From Firmicutes bacterium CAG:145 (GTDB taxonomy: Bacteria; Bacillota; Clostridia; Peptostreptococcales; Anaerovoracaceae), in the NCBI GenBank assembly GCA_000435715.1, contig FR882601.1:162424-217510 (forward strand): a DNA stretch of 55,087 nt, read 5' to 3'. The notes beneath the pieces are model-generated. The model did no database searches. It was not told the DNA's origin and saw only the letters and a program-made list of their open reading frames with translations. Position numbers and translations under genes: made by a program. Every line of letters begins with the position of its first letter. Position 1 is the first letter of the stretch. Shown piece after piece: positions 9,004 through 17,697 of the stretch.

Positions 9004-10074
9004 TCAATACCATGCGTTTTCTTTAGCTGCCTTTTCGTGCTCTTCCAAAGTCTTTGAAAAGATCACAGTCCCGTCTTCTTTTGCAAAGAAGAACAGATAA
9101 TCGGATTTCTCATAGTCCAGGACGTCATCCATGGCCGGCGCCGAAGGAGAGCATACCGGGCCTATAGGAAGCCCTGAATACTTGTATGTATTATATCCGG
9201 AATCCACTTCAAGATCCTTATATGTTACATCTACCCTCTTCTCCTGCAGAGCATACAGAACAGTTATATCACTCTGAAGAGGCATTCCACGTTCAAGTCT
9301 GTTTATGAAGACCCCTGCGATCACCGGCCTGTCCTTCTGGAAGAGAGATTCGTTTTCCACTACTGACGTAAGAGCGAGGAACTGATGAACGGTACGTCCG
9401 CTATTCTCTATGGCCCCTCTTCGCTGGGAGAGTTTTTCGTCAGTCATGGCAAGGATGACTTGAGTAATTTCCTGGATAGTAGCATCTTCGTCAGTTATTA
9501 TATAAGTCTCCGGATACAGATACCCTTCGAGCGGGTACATTATGCCTTCCCGGAGTATTTCGTCTGTCAAAAACCAATAATCGTCGATGAGAGCAGAGAG
9601 ATATTCTCTGTCATTCCATACAGCCAGTATGTCTTCGGCAGAATAAGAGAATTTTTCGGCGATGGCTGCTGCATACTGAGGTACAGTAGACCCCTCCACG
9701 AGGGTGAACTGATTCTTCGAAAGATAATTGAAATCTCCGGTATCTATAGCCTTCAATATCTCTTTCAGACCCATGTCTTTGGAAAAGATATACGTATTAG
9801 CCTGCAGAGAATCATATCCGCCCAGTTTCATATGTATCTTAGCCATAGTCTTGTTCTTCACAAGCCCCGTCTCATCTAAAATATCTATTATATTCATAGC
9901 TCCGCTGCCCTGGGGTATGGTAACCGTTATCGGCTCATCGTCGTTTTTATCGACCGGTCCAAGACCGCTGCCGTATACTGCAAGTCCTGCCAAAAGCAAG
10001 ATGACTGCCGCAGCTATCGCTATCACTATAGTCCTGATTTTCTTGTCTGATTTTATGGATTCAAAGTTTATCAT
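9004..10074 (-). CDS. mltG: Endolytic murein transglycosylase MltG (YceG)
   Basis: A 356-residue membrane-anchored lytic transglycosylase that cuts nascent glycan strands. One N-terminal transmembrane helix (about residues 16-35) anchors the protein; a LysM-like region follows, then the YceG catalytic domain with the glutamate-containing motif SVVENESLF and GVFINRLERGMPLQSD. Length and architecture are normal. It is the first gene of the mltG-trmR-trhP cluster, with a terminator-like hairpin separating it from efp. Confidence 0.9.
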   Translation of the reverse strand: MINFESIKSDKKIRTIVIAIAAAVILLLAGLAVYGSGLGPVDKNDDEPITVTIPQGSGAMNIIDILDETGLVKNKTMAKIHMKLGGYDSLQANTYIFSKDMGLKEILKAIDTGDFNYLSKNQFTLVEGSTVPQYAAAIAEKFSYSAEDILAVWNDREYLSALIDDYWFLTDEILREGIMYPLEGYLYPETYIITDEDATIQEITQVILAMTDEKLSQRRGAIENSGRTVHQFLALTSVVENESLFQKDRPVIAGVFINRLERGMPLQSDITVLYALQEKRVDVTYKDLEVDSGYNTYKYSGLPIGPVCSPSAPAMDDVLDYEKSDYLFFFAKEDGTVIFSKTLEEHEKAAKENAWY

Positions 10075-10106
10075 CTGTTACCTCGTCATCTGCCTCGCAA
10101 CAAATA

Positions 10107-10126
10107 CGGGGCGAAACTTCGCCCCG
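10107..10126 (-). terminator. Intrinsic terminator after efp
   Basis: A 9-bp perfect stem (CGGGGCGAA / TTCGCCCCG) lies 9 nt beyond the efp stop. Read on the minus strand it is followed by the T-rich TATTTGTTG, so it fits an intrinsic terminator for efp. Confidence 0.65.
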
Positions 10127-10134
10127 CCTGTCAC

Positions 10135-10695
10135 CTATTTCGAACGGCCAAGATACTCGCCTGTTCTGGTATCGATCTGAATGATTTCGCCTTCCTCTAT
10201 GAAGATAGGGACCTGTATGACTGCTCCCGTTTCAACTGTCGCTGCCTTTGTAACGTTAGTAGCTGTATTTCCCTTTACTCCCGGTTCGGTTTCTATGACC
10301 TTAAGATCTACGAAATTAGGAGCTTCCACCAGAAAAGCATTGCCTTTGTAGAATTTGATTGTGGCCTCATCGTTTTCTCTCAGATACTTCATGGCCTCCT
10401 CTACCTGCTCCTGCATCAGAGGAACCTGTTCGTAAGTTTCCTGGTCCATAAAGTAATACAGTTCTCCGTCGTTGTACAGATACTGCATCACTTTAGTGTC
10501 TATGTGAGCCTTTGGGAACTTGTCATCCGGGTTGAAAGCCTCTTCTCTGGTAGCTCCGGTGAGTATGTTTCTGTACTTGGTTCTTACGAACGCAGCTCCT
10601 TTTCCAGGCTTTACATGCTGGAAGTCTAAAACTACATGAGGTTCTCCATTGATCTCAAAAGTAATACCTTTTCTAAAATCACTTGCGTAAATCAT
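10135..10695 (-). CDS. efp: Elongation factor P
   Basis: A 186-residue elongation factor P, the tRNA-shaped factor that rescues ribosomes stalled at polyproline. Three beta-barrel domains fit the standard length, and the domain I tip loop VKPGKGAAF carries the lysine that is modified in some bacteria. Start supported by GGAGAG 6 nt upstream. It follows the Xaa-Pro-peptidase-like gene after a 149-nt gap, a common clostridial neighbourhood. Confidence 0.96.
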   Translation of the reverse strand: MIYASDFRKGITFEINGEPHVVLDFQHVKPGKGAAFVRTKYRNILTGATREEAFNPDDKFPKAHIDTKVMQYLYNDGELYYFMDQETYEQVPLMQEQVEEAMKYLRENDEATIKFYKGNAFLVEAPNFVDLKVIETEPGVKGNTATNVTKAATVETGAVIQVPIFIEEGEIIQIDTRTGEYLGRSK

Positions 10696-10844
10696 CTTAT
10701 CTCTCCATTCTTAACAAAATTTCGTTTTAAATCGCAGCGCAGTTTTTAGGGTTTCGACGGGGTTTGCCGCAATCGCTGTCCGCCAAAATCCAAAATGCGT
10801 CAGCCCTCCGCCTATAGAGACGAAGATGCCCGGCGTTTGTTATA

Positions 10845-11546
10845 TCAGAGTATTATCAACTCTTTTTTTGATTTAGTACAATTTATTATACCAAAATTCG
10901 TTACGATTGCCAAGTCTTCTATGCGCACTCCGAACTTTTCAGGCAGATAGATTCCGGGCTCTACCGTCACGGCCTGATTTTCCTGCAAGATCTCCTCGCT
11001 TCTGGCATTGAGAGTAGGAGGCTGGTGTACCTCTCTGCCTACTCCGTGGCCAGTGCCGTGGATATAGAAATCTCCGTAACCGGCTTCTTCTATTATGCTT
11101 CTTGAGGCTCTGTCCACATCGCGGCAGCTCACGCCTGCCTTTACGGCCGCAAGGCCGGCCAGCTGAGACCTGAGGACTATATCATAGATCTCTTTCATCT
11201 CGTCTGTGGCGTATCCTATGGCTACAGTTCTGGTCATATCTCCGCAGTAGCCTTTATACAGGGCTCCCAGATCCATGGTAAAAAATTCGCCTTCTTCTAT
11301 CTTCTTTTCAGACGGCACGCCGTGAGGCTGATTGGAATTCACACCCGATACGGCTATGGTCTCAAAAGACAGCCCCTCTGCACCCAGGGCTCTCAGCACT
11401 CTTTCTATCTCATCTGCGATCTGTATCTCTGTCATTCCGGGCTTGATAAAATCAAGCATATGCTCAAAAGCTATGTCTCCCATGGCCTCGGCCTTCATTA
11501 TCAGCAGAAGTTCCTCAGGCGTTCTTATAGTAGTATTCTTATCCAA
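10845..11546 (-). CDS. Short M24-family (Xaa-Pro aminopeptidase-like) metallopeptidase
   Basis: A pita-bread M24 peptidase domain with all five metal ligands of the Xaa-Pro group: Asp in MDLGALY, Asp in GDMTRT, His in HGTGHGVG, Glu in VEPGIY and Glu in RIEDLAI. The usual gene next to efp encodes about 355 residues with an N-terminal creatinase domain; that domain is absent here. The best start is TTG at 11546, overlapping the ylbF stop by 8 nt with GGGGGA 6 nt upstream, giving 233 residues. In-frame ATGs at 11591 and 11585 lie inside ylbF and encode nothing family-like. It may act as a minimal aminopeptidase. MetAP is less likely because the C-terminal motifs are of PepP/PepQ type. Confidence 0.8.
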   Translation of the reverse strand: MDKNTTIRTPEELLLIMKAEAMGDIAFEHMLDFIKPGMTEIQIADEIERVLRALGAEGLSFETIAVSGVNSNQPHGVPSEKKIEEGEFFTMDLGALYKGYCGDMTRTVAIGYATDEMKEIYDIVLRSQLAGLAAVKAGVSCRDVDRASRSIIEEAGYGDFYIHGTGHGVGREVHQPPTLNARSEEILQENQAVTVEPGIYLPEKFGVRIEDLAIVTNFGIINCTKSKKELIIL

Positions 11547-11880
11547 GCATATCCCCCATTCCTGTAGCTTCTCCCAGTATCTCATATACATCTTTCATCA
11601 TCAGGGAAAAGCGCATCTCAGCTTCTATATAACTGGCAGCTAAAGGATCTTTAAGAAGAATAGCATAAAGCTGCTGCACTCCGGCCATATCCTCAGGCGT
11701 AAGCTGTCCGCCGGACAGATGTTTAGCCTGCATCTCAAACTGTTTCGATTGAAAATCCTTTATCATATTTTCAAGTTCTTCATTATCCTTGATCTTTTTC
11801 TTGGCCTGGTCGTACTGTTTATATTCTTCCGACGCTTTTATGGCCTGAGCAAGTCCGTGAGCCTGATCATATACATTCAT
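11539..11880 (-). CDS. YlbF/YmcA family protein (DUF964)
   Basis: A 113-residue helical protein of the YlbF family. Start MNVYDQAHGL is preceded by GGAGG 7 nt upstream and lies 2 nt after the RNase J stop; longer in-frame starts would run into the RNase J gene. In B. subtilis, YlbF works with YmcA and YaaT to control RNase Y-dependent RNA processing, so its direct coupling to an RNase J gene is suggestive, but its partner here is inferred only. The family includes paralogues of unknown role. Confidence 0.85.
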   Translation of the reverse strand: MNVYDQAHGLAQAIKASEEYKQYDQAKKKIKDNEELENMIKDFQSKQFEMQAKHLSGGQLTPEDMAGVQQLYAILLKDPLAASYIEAEMRFSLMMKDVYEILGEATGMGDMLG

Positions 11881-11882
11881 AA

Positions 11883-13568
11883 TTAAACCTCCAAGAATAT
11901 AGGCAGGATTATCGGAGTTCTCTTTGTTCTGTCGTAGATATACGACCCCAGAGAATCTCTTACCTGCGATTTCATGTTGTTCCAATCTTTGATCTTCTTA
12001 TTCTGACATTTTTCAAGAGCCTTTTCGGCAACCTTTCTGGCTTCGTCCATGAGAGGTTCATTTTCTCTCACATATACGAATCCCCTTGATATTATATCCG
12101 GGCCGGAAACTACCGTCTGGCTTTCCTTCTCTATAGCAGCCACCACTATTATGAGTCCCGATTCGGAAAGCATCTTTCTGTCCCTTAAGACTATATTGCC
12201 TACGTCTCCTACTCCGAGTCCGTCTACCAATATGGCGTCAGCCTCTGCTTTCTCTTTCAGCATATGGGCGCTTCGCTTAGTTACATCCAATATATCTCCG
12301 TTCTCGAGAATGAAGATGTTCTCTTTTTTCATCCCCAGGCCTTCTGCCAGTCTGGCATGGCGTATGAGATGTCTGTATTCTCCGTGAACCGGCATGAAGA
12401 ACTTAGGCTTTATAAGAGAGTGAAGCAGCTTGAGTTCCTCCTGGCACGCATGACCCGAAACGTGAATATCCGCTATATCTGAATATATGACTTCGGCGCC
12501 CTTTTCAAACAGCTTGTTGACTACGTTTGATACAGTCTTCTCGTTGCCGGGAACAGGAGTCGAGGACAAAACCACCATGTCGCCTTTCTTTAGCTTCACC
12601 GATCTGTGTTCTCCCGCCGCTATCCTGGAGAGAGCTGACATAGGCTCTCCCTGGCTTCCTGTAGTTATGATTACAAGCTTATCGTCGGGAATATTTCTTA
12701 TCATCTTGAGGTCTACCAGAGTTCCTTCCGGTATATTCAGATATCCCAGCTCTATGGCCAGCGCCACCACATTCTCCATGCTTCGTCCGGATATGGCAAC
12801 TTTTCGGCCTACCTTGACTGCGTTTTCTATTATCTTCTGAACTCTGTGGACATTGGATGAGAAAGTCGCTATTATGATTCTCGTCTTAGCCGTCCTGAAT
12901 ATATTTTCTATAGTTTCGCCCACCACTTTTTCGGAAGCGGTGAATCCCGGTCTCAGGGAATTGGTGCTGTCACAGAGCATCAGCGTAACTCCTCTCTTGC
13001 CCAGTTCCGCCAGCCTGCAAAAATCTATAGGTTCTCCGTCTACAGGAGTATAGTCTATCTTGAAGTCTCCGGAGTGAAAGACTATTCCGGCAGGTGTATC
13101 TATAGCCAGGCATATGGCGTCGGCTATGGAGTGAGTGGTTCTTATGGTCTCGATGTCAAAGCAGCCCAGCTTTATCTTGTCTCCGGCCTCTATAGTTCTC
13201 AGATCCCCCTTTATGCGATGTTCTTTGAGCTTATTTTCCACCAGCCCAAGAGTGAGCCTGGTTCCGTAAATAGGAAGTTTAAGTTTCTTCAGGAGATAAG
13301 GTATAGCTCCTATATGGTCTTCGTGTCCGTGAGTTATCACCATTCCCACTATCTTTTCACTGTTTTCTATCAGATAAGTGAAGTCTGGAATGACGATGTC
13401 GATTCCGTACATTTCATCTTCCGGGAAGCTCAGTCCGCAGTCCACTATCAATATCTGGCCGTCACACTCCAGGAGCGTCATATTCTTTCCGATCTCATTG
13501 AGTCCTCCTATGGGAATGACTTTAAGATGCGGCATCGATCTTCTCGGTTTAGTTATTTTTCTTCTCAT
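11883..13568 (-). CDS. rnjA: Ribonuclease J
   Basis: A 561-residue RNase J: metallo-beta-lactamase core with THGHEDHIGAIP near residue 80, beta-CASP domain with CDSTNSL and an HVSGHA motif, and a C-terminal domain ending in RDSLGSYIYDRTKRTP. This enzyme has 5'-exonuclease and endonuclease activity in mRNA decay and rRNA maturation. It heads a tight run with ylbF and the M24 gene. The far N-terminus is basic (MRRKITKPRR) and could alternatively start at an internal ATG 11 codons later. Confidence 0.95.
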   Translation of the reverse strand: MRRKITKPRRSMPHLKVIPIGGLNEIGKNMTLLECDGQILIVDCGLSFPEDEMYGIDIVIPDFTYLIENSEKIVGMVITHGHEDHIGAIPYLLKKLKLPIYGTRLTLGLVENKLKEHRIKGDLRTIEAGDKIKLGCFDIETIRTTHSIADAICLAIDTPAGIVFHSGDFKIDYTPVDGEPIDFCRLAELGKRGVTLMLCDSTNSLRPGFTASEKVVGETIENIFRTAKTRIIIATFSSNVHRVQKIIENAVKVGRKVAISGRSMENVVALAIELGYLNIPEGTLVDLKMIRNIPDDKLVIITTGSQGEPMSALSRIAAGEHRSVKLKKGDMVVLSSTPVPGNEKTVSNVVNKLFEKGAEVIYSDIADIHVSGHACQEELKLLHSLIKPKFFMPVHGEYRHLIRHARLAEGLGMKKENIFILENGDILDVTKRSAHMLKEKAEADAILVDGLGVGDVGNIVLRDRKMLSESGLIIVVAAIEKESQTVVSGPDIISRGFVYVRENEPLMDEARKVAEKALEKCQNKKIKDWNNMKSQVRDSLGSYIYDRTKRTPIILPIFLEV

Positions 13569-13637
13569 AAATTATTTCCGTCCTTTTCATTCATATTTAT
13601 GAAAAGATAACTGTTGGTCTATATTTTGTTGTCTTTA

Positions 13638-16109
13638 TTATCTTACTACAATATTTATCAGTCTTCCCGGCACTGCAACTACCTTTACGACTGTCTTTCC
13701 GTCCAATAAGTGTTTAATCCTATCGTTCTCCAACGCTATCTTTTCAAGTTCTTGTTTATCTGCGTCTGCGGCCACTACAAGTTTTTCTTTTACTTTTCCG
13801 TTTATCTGCACTACTATTTCAACGGAGTCTCTCACGAGAGCTCCCTCGTCATATTCCGGCCAACGCATAGTAGTTACGGATTGTTTCTGGCCCATGTGTT
13901 CCCACATTTCTTCGCAGATGTGAGGTACAAACGGAGACAGCATCAGGATGAGATCTTTTGCGGCCTTGCCAAGAAGGCCGGGATTCACGTCGTCTCTCTC
14001 CTTATATTTGTACATTTCGTTCACCAGTTCCATAACGGAACTTATGGCAGTATTGAAGTTGAACCTTCCTCCGACATCTTCGCTCACTTTCTTTATGGAG
14101 AAGTTAAGCGCATAGTTCAGAGCCTTGTCAGCTTCTGTCCCGATTTCAAAGGCGTCCGGCACGTTTGGATACTTGGCCTTTATCTCGTACACCAGGCGGT
14201 ATACTCTGCTGAGGAATCTGTAACTTCCCTCTACGCCTTTGTCCGACCAGTCCAGTTCTCTGTCAGGCGGAGCCGCAAATAGTATAAAGAGTCTGGCGGT
14301 ATCTGCGCCGTACTTGGCTATTATCTCCTCAGGGCTCACTACATTTCCCAGGGATTTGCTCATTTTCTTTCCGTCTTTGTTGACCATTCCCTGAGTAAGC
14401 AAGTTGCGGAAAGGTTCTTCATCTTCGACAAGCCCCATATCGTAAAACGCCATCTGGAAAAATCTCGCATACATCAGGTGGAGTATGGCATGTTCTACTC
14501 CCCCTATATATTGATCCACGTTCATCCAGTAGGCGGCTTTCTTCGGATCGAAAGGAGCCTTGTCGTTCTTAGGATCGCAATATCTGAGGAAGTACCAGGA
14601 TGAATCAAGAAAAGTATCCATGGTGTCCATCTCTCTTCTGGCAGGTCTTCCGCATACGGGACATTTTACATCGGCAAAAGTCTTTGAAGTAGTCAGAGGA
14701 GATTCGCCTTTTCCTGTAAATTCTACGTCTGTAGGGAGCATTACGGGAAGATTTTCTTCTTTCTCCGGCACCCATCCGCAGGTATCGCAGTATATCATAG
14801 GTATAGGGCAGCCCCAGTATCTCTGTCTGGATATGAGCCAGTCTCTGAGTCTGTAATTTACAGTCTTCTTTCCTATTCCCTCTTTTTCTACCAAGTCTAT
14901 GAACCTGTCGATGGCCACTCTGTTGTTCAGGCCGCTAAACTCTCCGGAATTTATAAGAGTTCCCTCGGCGGCGCAGGCCTCCTTGAGGTTGTTAAGATCT
15001 ATGGATGGATCTCCCGGATCCACTACAGGAGTTATATCTATGCCAAACTTGGTCGCAAAGTCGAAGTCTCTCTGATCGTGAGCCGGCACGCCCATCACAG
15101 CTCCCGTTCCGTATCCCATGAGAACATAGTCCGAGATGTAGATCGGAATTTCCTTCTTGTTGAAAGGGTTGACGGCATATTTCCCGATAAATACTCCCGT
15201 CTTCTCATTGGCGGTGGAAGTTCTCTCTATGTCGTTCATGTGCTCTACTTTTTCAATATATTCTTTTACCGGCTTTTCATACTCCGTTCCCTGTACCATA
15301 GAAAGTACTGAAGGATATTCCGGAGCCAGCACCATATAGGTGGTTCCGTAGATGGTGTCCACCCTGGTAGTAAACACCGTAAGAGTCTGGTCCGTATCCT
15401 TTATCTTGAAATCAACTTCGGCTCCCACCGATTTGCCTATCCAGTTTCTCTGCATTATCTTTACTTTGTTGGGCCAGCCTTCGAGAGTATCGAGATTATC
15501 CAAGAGTCTGTCTGCGTAATCTGTTATCTTGAGATACCACTGCGAAAGGTTCTTTTTCCCTACGGGGCTCTTGCATCTCTCGCAGCAGCCGTCAACTACC
15601 TGTTCGTTGGCTAAAACAGTCTGACAGCTGGGGCACCAGTTTACGGGGTTTTCTTTCTTATATGCAAGTCCTCTCTTGTAAAACTGGATAAATATCCACT
15701 GCATCCACTTATAATAATCGGGATGACAAGTGGCTACCTCTCTATTCCAGTCATAAGAAAGACCAAGCTCTTTAAGCTGCAGGCGCATTTCTTTTATATT
15801 ATCCCAGGTCCAGATATTAGGATGTATTCCGTGCTTTATAGCTGCGTTTTCGGCAGGAAGGCCAAAAGAGTCCCATCCCATGGGATGCAGGACGTTATAT
15901 CCGTCCATCTTTTTAAACCTTGCCACCACGTCTCCTATAGAGTAATTTCTTACATGCCCCATATGGAGCTTTCCCGAAGGATACGGGAACATCTCGAGGC
16001 AGTAATATTTTTTCTTGGACTCATCTTCTTCGGTGTGGAAGCAGTCGTTTTCCTCCCAATATTTCTGCCATTTCTTTTCTATCTCTTTGAAACTGTATCT
16101 TTCATTCAT
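13638..16109 (-). CDS. leuS: Leucyl-tRNA synthetase
   Basis: An 823-residue class I synthetase charging tRNA-Leu. The HIGH-type motif KLHMGHVRNY is near residue 50, a zinc-knuckle pair CPSCQ/CERC near 165, the CP1 editing domain lies in the middle, and GKKMSKSLGN near 590 is KMSKS. Start MNERYSFKEI is chosen over an upstream in-frame ATG inside rsfS because GGAGG precedes it and it lies 8 nt after the rsfS stop. No T-box leader is seen; expression should follow the operon. Confidence 0.97.
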   Translation of the reverse strand: MNERYSFKEIEKKWQKYWEENDCFHTEEDESKKKYYCLEMFPYPSGKLHMGHVRNYSIGDVVARFKKMDGYNVLHPMGWDSFGLPAENAAIKHGIHPNIWTWDNIKEMRLQLKELGLSYDWNREVATCHPDYYKWMQWIFIQFYKRGLAYKKENPVNWCPSCQTVLANEQVVDGCCERCKSPVGKKNLSQWYLKITDYADRLLDNLDTLEGWPNKVKIMQRNWIGKSVGAEVDFKIKDTDQTLTVFTTRVDTIYGTTYMVLAPEYPSVLSMVQGTEYEKPVKEYIEKVEHMNDIERTSTANEKTGVFIGKYAVNPFNKKEIPIYISDYVLMGYGTGAVMGVPAHDQRDFDFATKFGIDITPVVDPGDPSIDLNNLKEACAAEGTLINSGEFSGLNNRVAIDRFIDLVEKEGIGKKTVNYRLRDWLISRQRYWGCPIPMIYCDTCGWVPEKEENLPVMLPTDVEFTGKGESPLTTSKTFADVKCPVCGRPARREMDTMDTFLDSSWYFLRYCDPKNDKAPFDPKKAAYWMNVDQYIGGVEHAILHLMYARFFQMAFYDMGLVEDEEPFRNLLTQGMVNKDGKKMSKSLGNVVSPEEIIAKYGADTARLFILFAAPPDRELDWSDKGVEGSYRFLSRVYRLVYEIKAKYPNVPDAFEIGTEADKALNYALNFSIKKVSEDVGGRFNFNTAISSVMELVNEMYKYKERDDVNPGLLGKAAKDLILMLSPFVPHICEEMWEHMGQKQSVTTMRWPEYDEGALVRDSVEIVVQINGKVKEKLVVAADADKQELEKIALENDRIKHLLDGKTVVKVVAVPGRLINIVVR

Positions 16110-16117
16110 TTTTAAAT

Positions 16118-16462
16118 CTATTCCTCCACTTCGATAAATTGACAGTCTCCCCAAACTTTTTCTATGCTGTACCTCTCCCTCATTTCTCTTGTAAACAAGT
16201 TTACGATGATGTCGCCGAAGTCCATGAGTATCCAGCCGGAACCGTGTCTGCCTTCTATCGATTTGATCGGCAGTCCTTCCTCGGCAAGGCGGTCTTCCAT
16301 TTCGTCAGCCAAAGTGGTTATCTGCCTTTCCGAATTTCCGGAGCATATCACGAAATAATCGGCAAAAGCGGCCTTTTCCTGAATATCGATAATAACGATA
16401 TCCTCCGCCTTTTTATCAGAAAGGACTTTTCCGGCAAGCAATGCGTATTCCTTATTTGTCAT
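16118..16462 (-). CDS. rsfS: Ribosomal silencing factor RsfS
   Basis: A 114-residue RsfS/YbeB/IojAP protein that binds ribosomal protein L14 and blocks subunit joining when nutrients are scarce. Typical stretches are VIDIQEKAAFADYFVICSG and GSGWILMDFGDIIVNLF. The start overlaps the yqeK stop by 11 nt. The order nadD-yqeK-rsfS is widely conserved. Confidence 0.95.
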   Translation of the reverse strand: MTNKEYALLAGKVLSDKKAEDIVIIDIQEKAAFADYFVICSGNSERQITTLADEMEDRLAEEGLPIKSIEGRHGSGWILMDFGDIIVNLFTREMRERYSIEKVWGDCQFIEVEE

Positions 16463-17039
16463 CTGATTTCTCCTTTTTATTTATCTTTTCTTCCAAGTCT
16501 TTTTCCGCCTCGACAGTAAGTCTGTCGAGAAAATTTCCCTCGGAAGAAACAAAGTCTATAGTCTTTTTCAGGGAATCAAGACATGCTTTGTCGATATCCG
16601 ATTCGGCTTCCCTGCGCAGTTCTTCTACTCCGGGATAGCTTCTTCCCGGCTCTGTAGCGTCGGCTATATATATTATTTTATCAAGCATAGTCATACACGG
16701 ACGTCCCGTAGTATGATATCTTACTGCGTCTATTATTTCTTTATCATCTACGCCGAAGTCCTTTGTTATCATTTCTGCGGCCACAGGTCCATGGGCGAGA
16801 TTGGGGTTGTTCAGATATTTCTTATCAAGACCCAAGTGTCTGACGTAGTAGTTGAGAACATCCTCGCCGGCTCCTCTGTAAAGATCGTGGAGCAGCGCAG
16901 CAACCTCCGTCTTGTAAAGATCGCACCCGTATTTTTCCGCAAGGTGAAGAGCTGTCTTCCTGACTCCGTAGGTATGCGTCCTTCTTTTATCGGAAAAATT
17001 TTTATCTATATACTCTTCTATCTTATTTATAGAGTTCAT
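16452..17039 (-). CDS. yqeK: HD-domain Ap4A hydrolase YqeK
   Basis: A 195-residue HD-superfamily protein. The metal ligands are visible in RTHTYGVRKTALHLAEKYG, AALLHDLYRG and NLAHGPVAAEM. YqeK proteins cleave diadenosine tetraphosphate symmetrically to ADP. Its start overlaps the nadD stop by 17 nt, and its stop overlaps rsfS, so the trio is translationally coupled. The C-terminus ends in a run of acidic and basic residues that is not conserved in the family. Confidence 0.92.
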   Translation of the reverse strand: MNSINKIEEYIDKNFSDKRRTHTYGVRKTALHLAEKYGCDLYKTEVAALLHDLYRGAGEDVLNYYVRHLGLDKKYLNNPNLAHGPVAAEMITKDFGVDDKEIIDAVRYHTTGRPCMTMLDKIIYIADATEPGRSYPGVEELRREAESDIDKACLDSLKKTIDFVSSEGNFLDRLTVEAEKDLEEKINKKEKSDDK

Positions 17040-17682
17040 TGGCTGTTATATACCTTTCTACCTGAGGAGGTACCAAGTCTTCGACAGAATCGCCCGCCCC
17101 TATGCGCTGTCTTACCATGGTGGAAGATATGGCCGGCATTTGAGCATTTATTCTGATGACCGGGCAGCCATATTTTCGGCCATACTCAAGTATCTTCTCT
17201 CTGAGTTCTTCTTCTCTGTATCCCGGCCTGACGCTGACGGCAAAAGAAAAGTTCTCTAATATCTCGCCGCCCCTGTACCATTTGTCTATCTCCAGAAAAG
17301 AATCAGTTCCCGATATGAAATAGATCTCATCGCCGGGATATTGCTGCCTGAGATATGTAAGAGTCTTTATCGTATAGGATAAAGAGGGGTCCTCCATCTC
17401 ATAATCAGATACTTCGACCTTGTCGTTTCCTATAAAGGCAAGTCTCGTCATGGCTTTGCGATGAATATCTTCCGCAGTCTTTTTGTCTTGTTTAAAAGGC
17501 TGAACCCGTGCAGGCATCACTATCAGCTTTCGGAGGCCGGCTTCTTTTATGGCGGCCTCGCCCAGAGCTATATGGGCGTAATGTACGGGATCAAAAGTTC
17601 CTCCTAATACTCCTATCCTATTTATACAGGATAGGTCTTCTTTTTCATCAGAAACGCTGCGGCTTATACATTTTTTGACCAT
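17023..17682 (-). CDS. nadD: Nicotinate-nucleotide adenylyltransferase
   Basis: A 219-residue NadD that makes deamido-NAD from NaMN and ATP. The nucleotidyltransferase motif GGTFDPVHYAH and the C-terminal ISSTMVRQRI are both present. The start is at 17682, with GGAGG 5 nt upstream and the aspS stop 15 nt away. This gives about 20 extra residues before the usual first strand. An 8-bp hairpin (17612-17619 / 17628-17635) lies in this extra segment of the message. Confidence 0.95.
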   Translation of the reverse strand: MVKKCISRSVSDEKEDLSCINRIGVLGGTFDPVHYAHIALGEAAIKEAGLRKLIVMPARVQPFKQDKKTAEDIHRKAMTRLAFIGNDKVEVSDYEMEDPSLSYTIKTLTYLRQQYPGDEIYFISGTDSFLEIDKWYRGGEILENFSFAVSVRPGYREEELREKILEYGRKYGCPVIRINAQMPAISSTMVRQRIGAGDSVEDLVPPQVERYITANELYK

Positions 17683-17697
17683 GAAAACCTCCGGTTT

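Noticed and set aside
10696..10844. Separate small gene between efp and the M24 gene
   Set aside because: No ORF with a ribosome-binding site is visible in the 149 nt, and the M24 domain ends normally at 10845.
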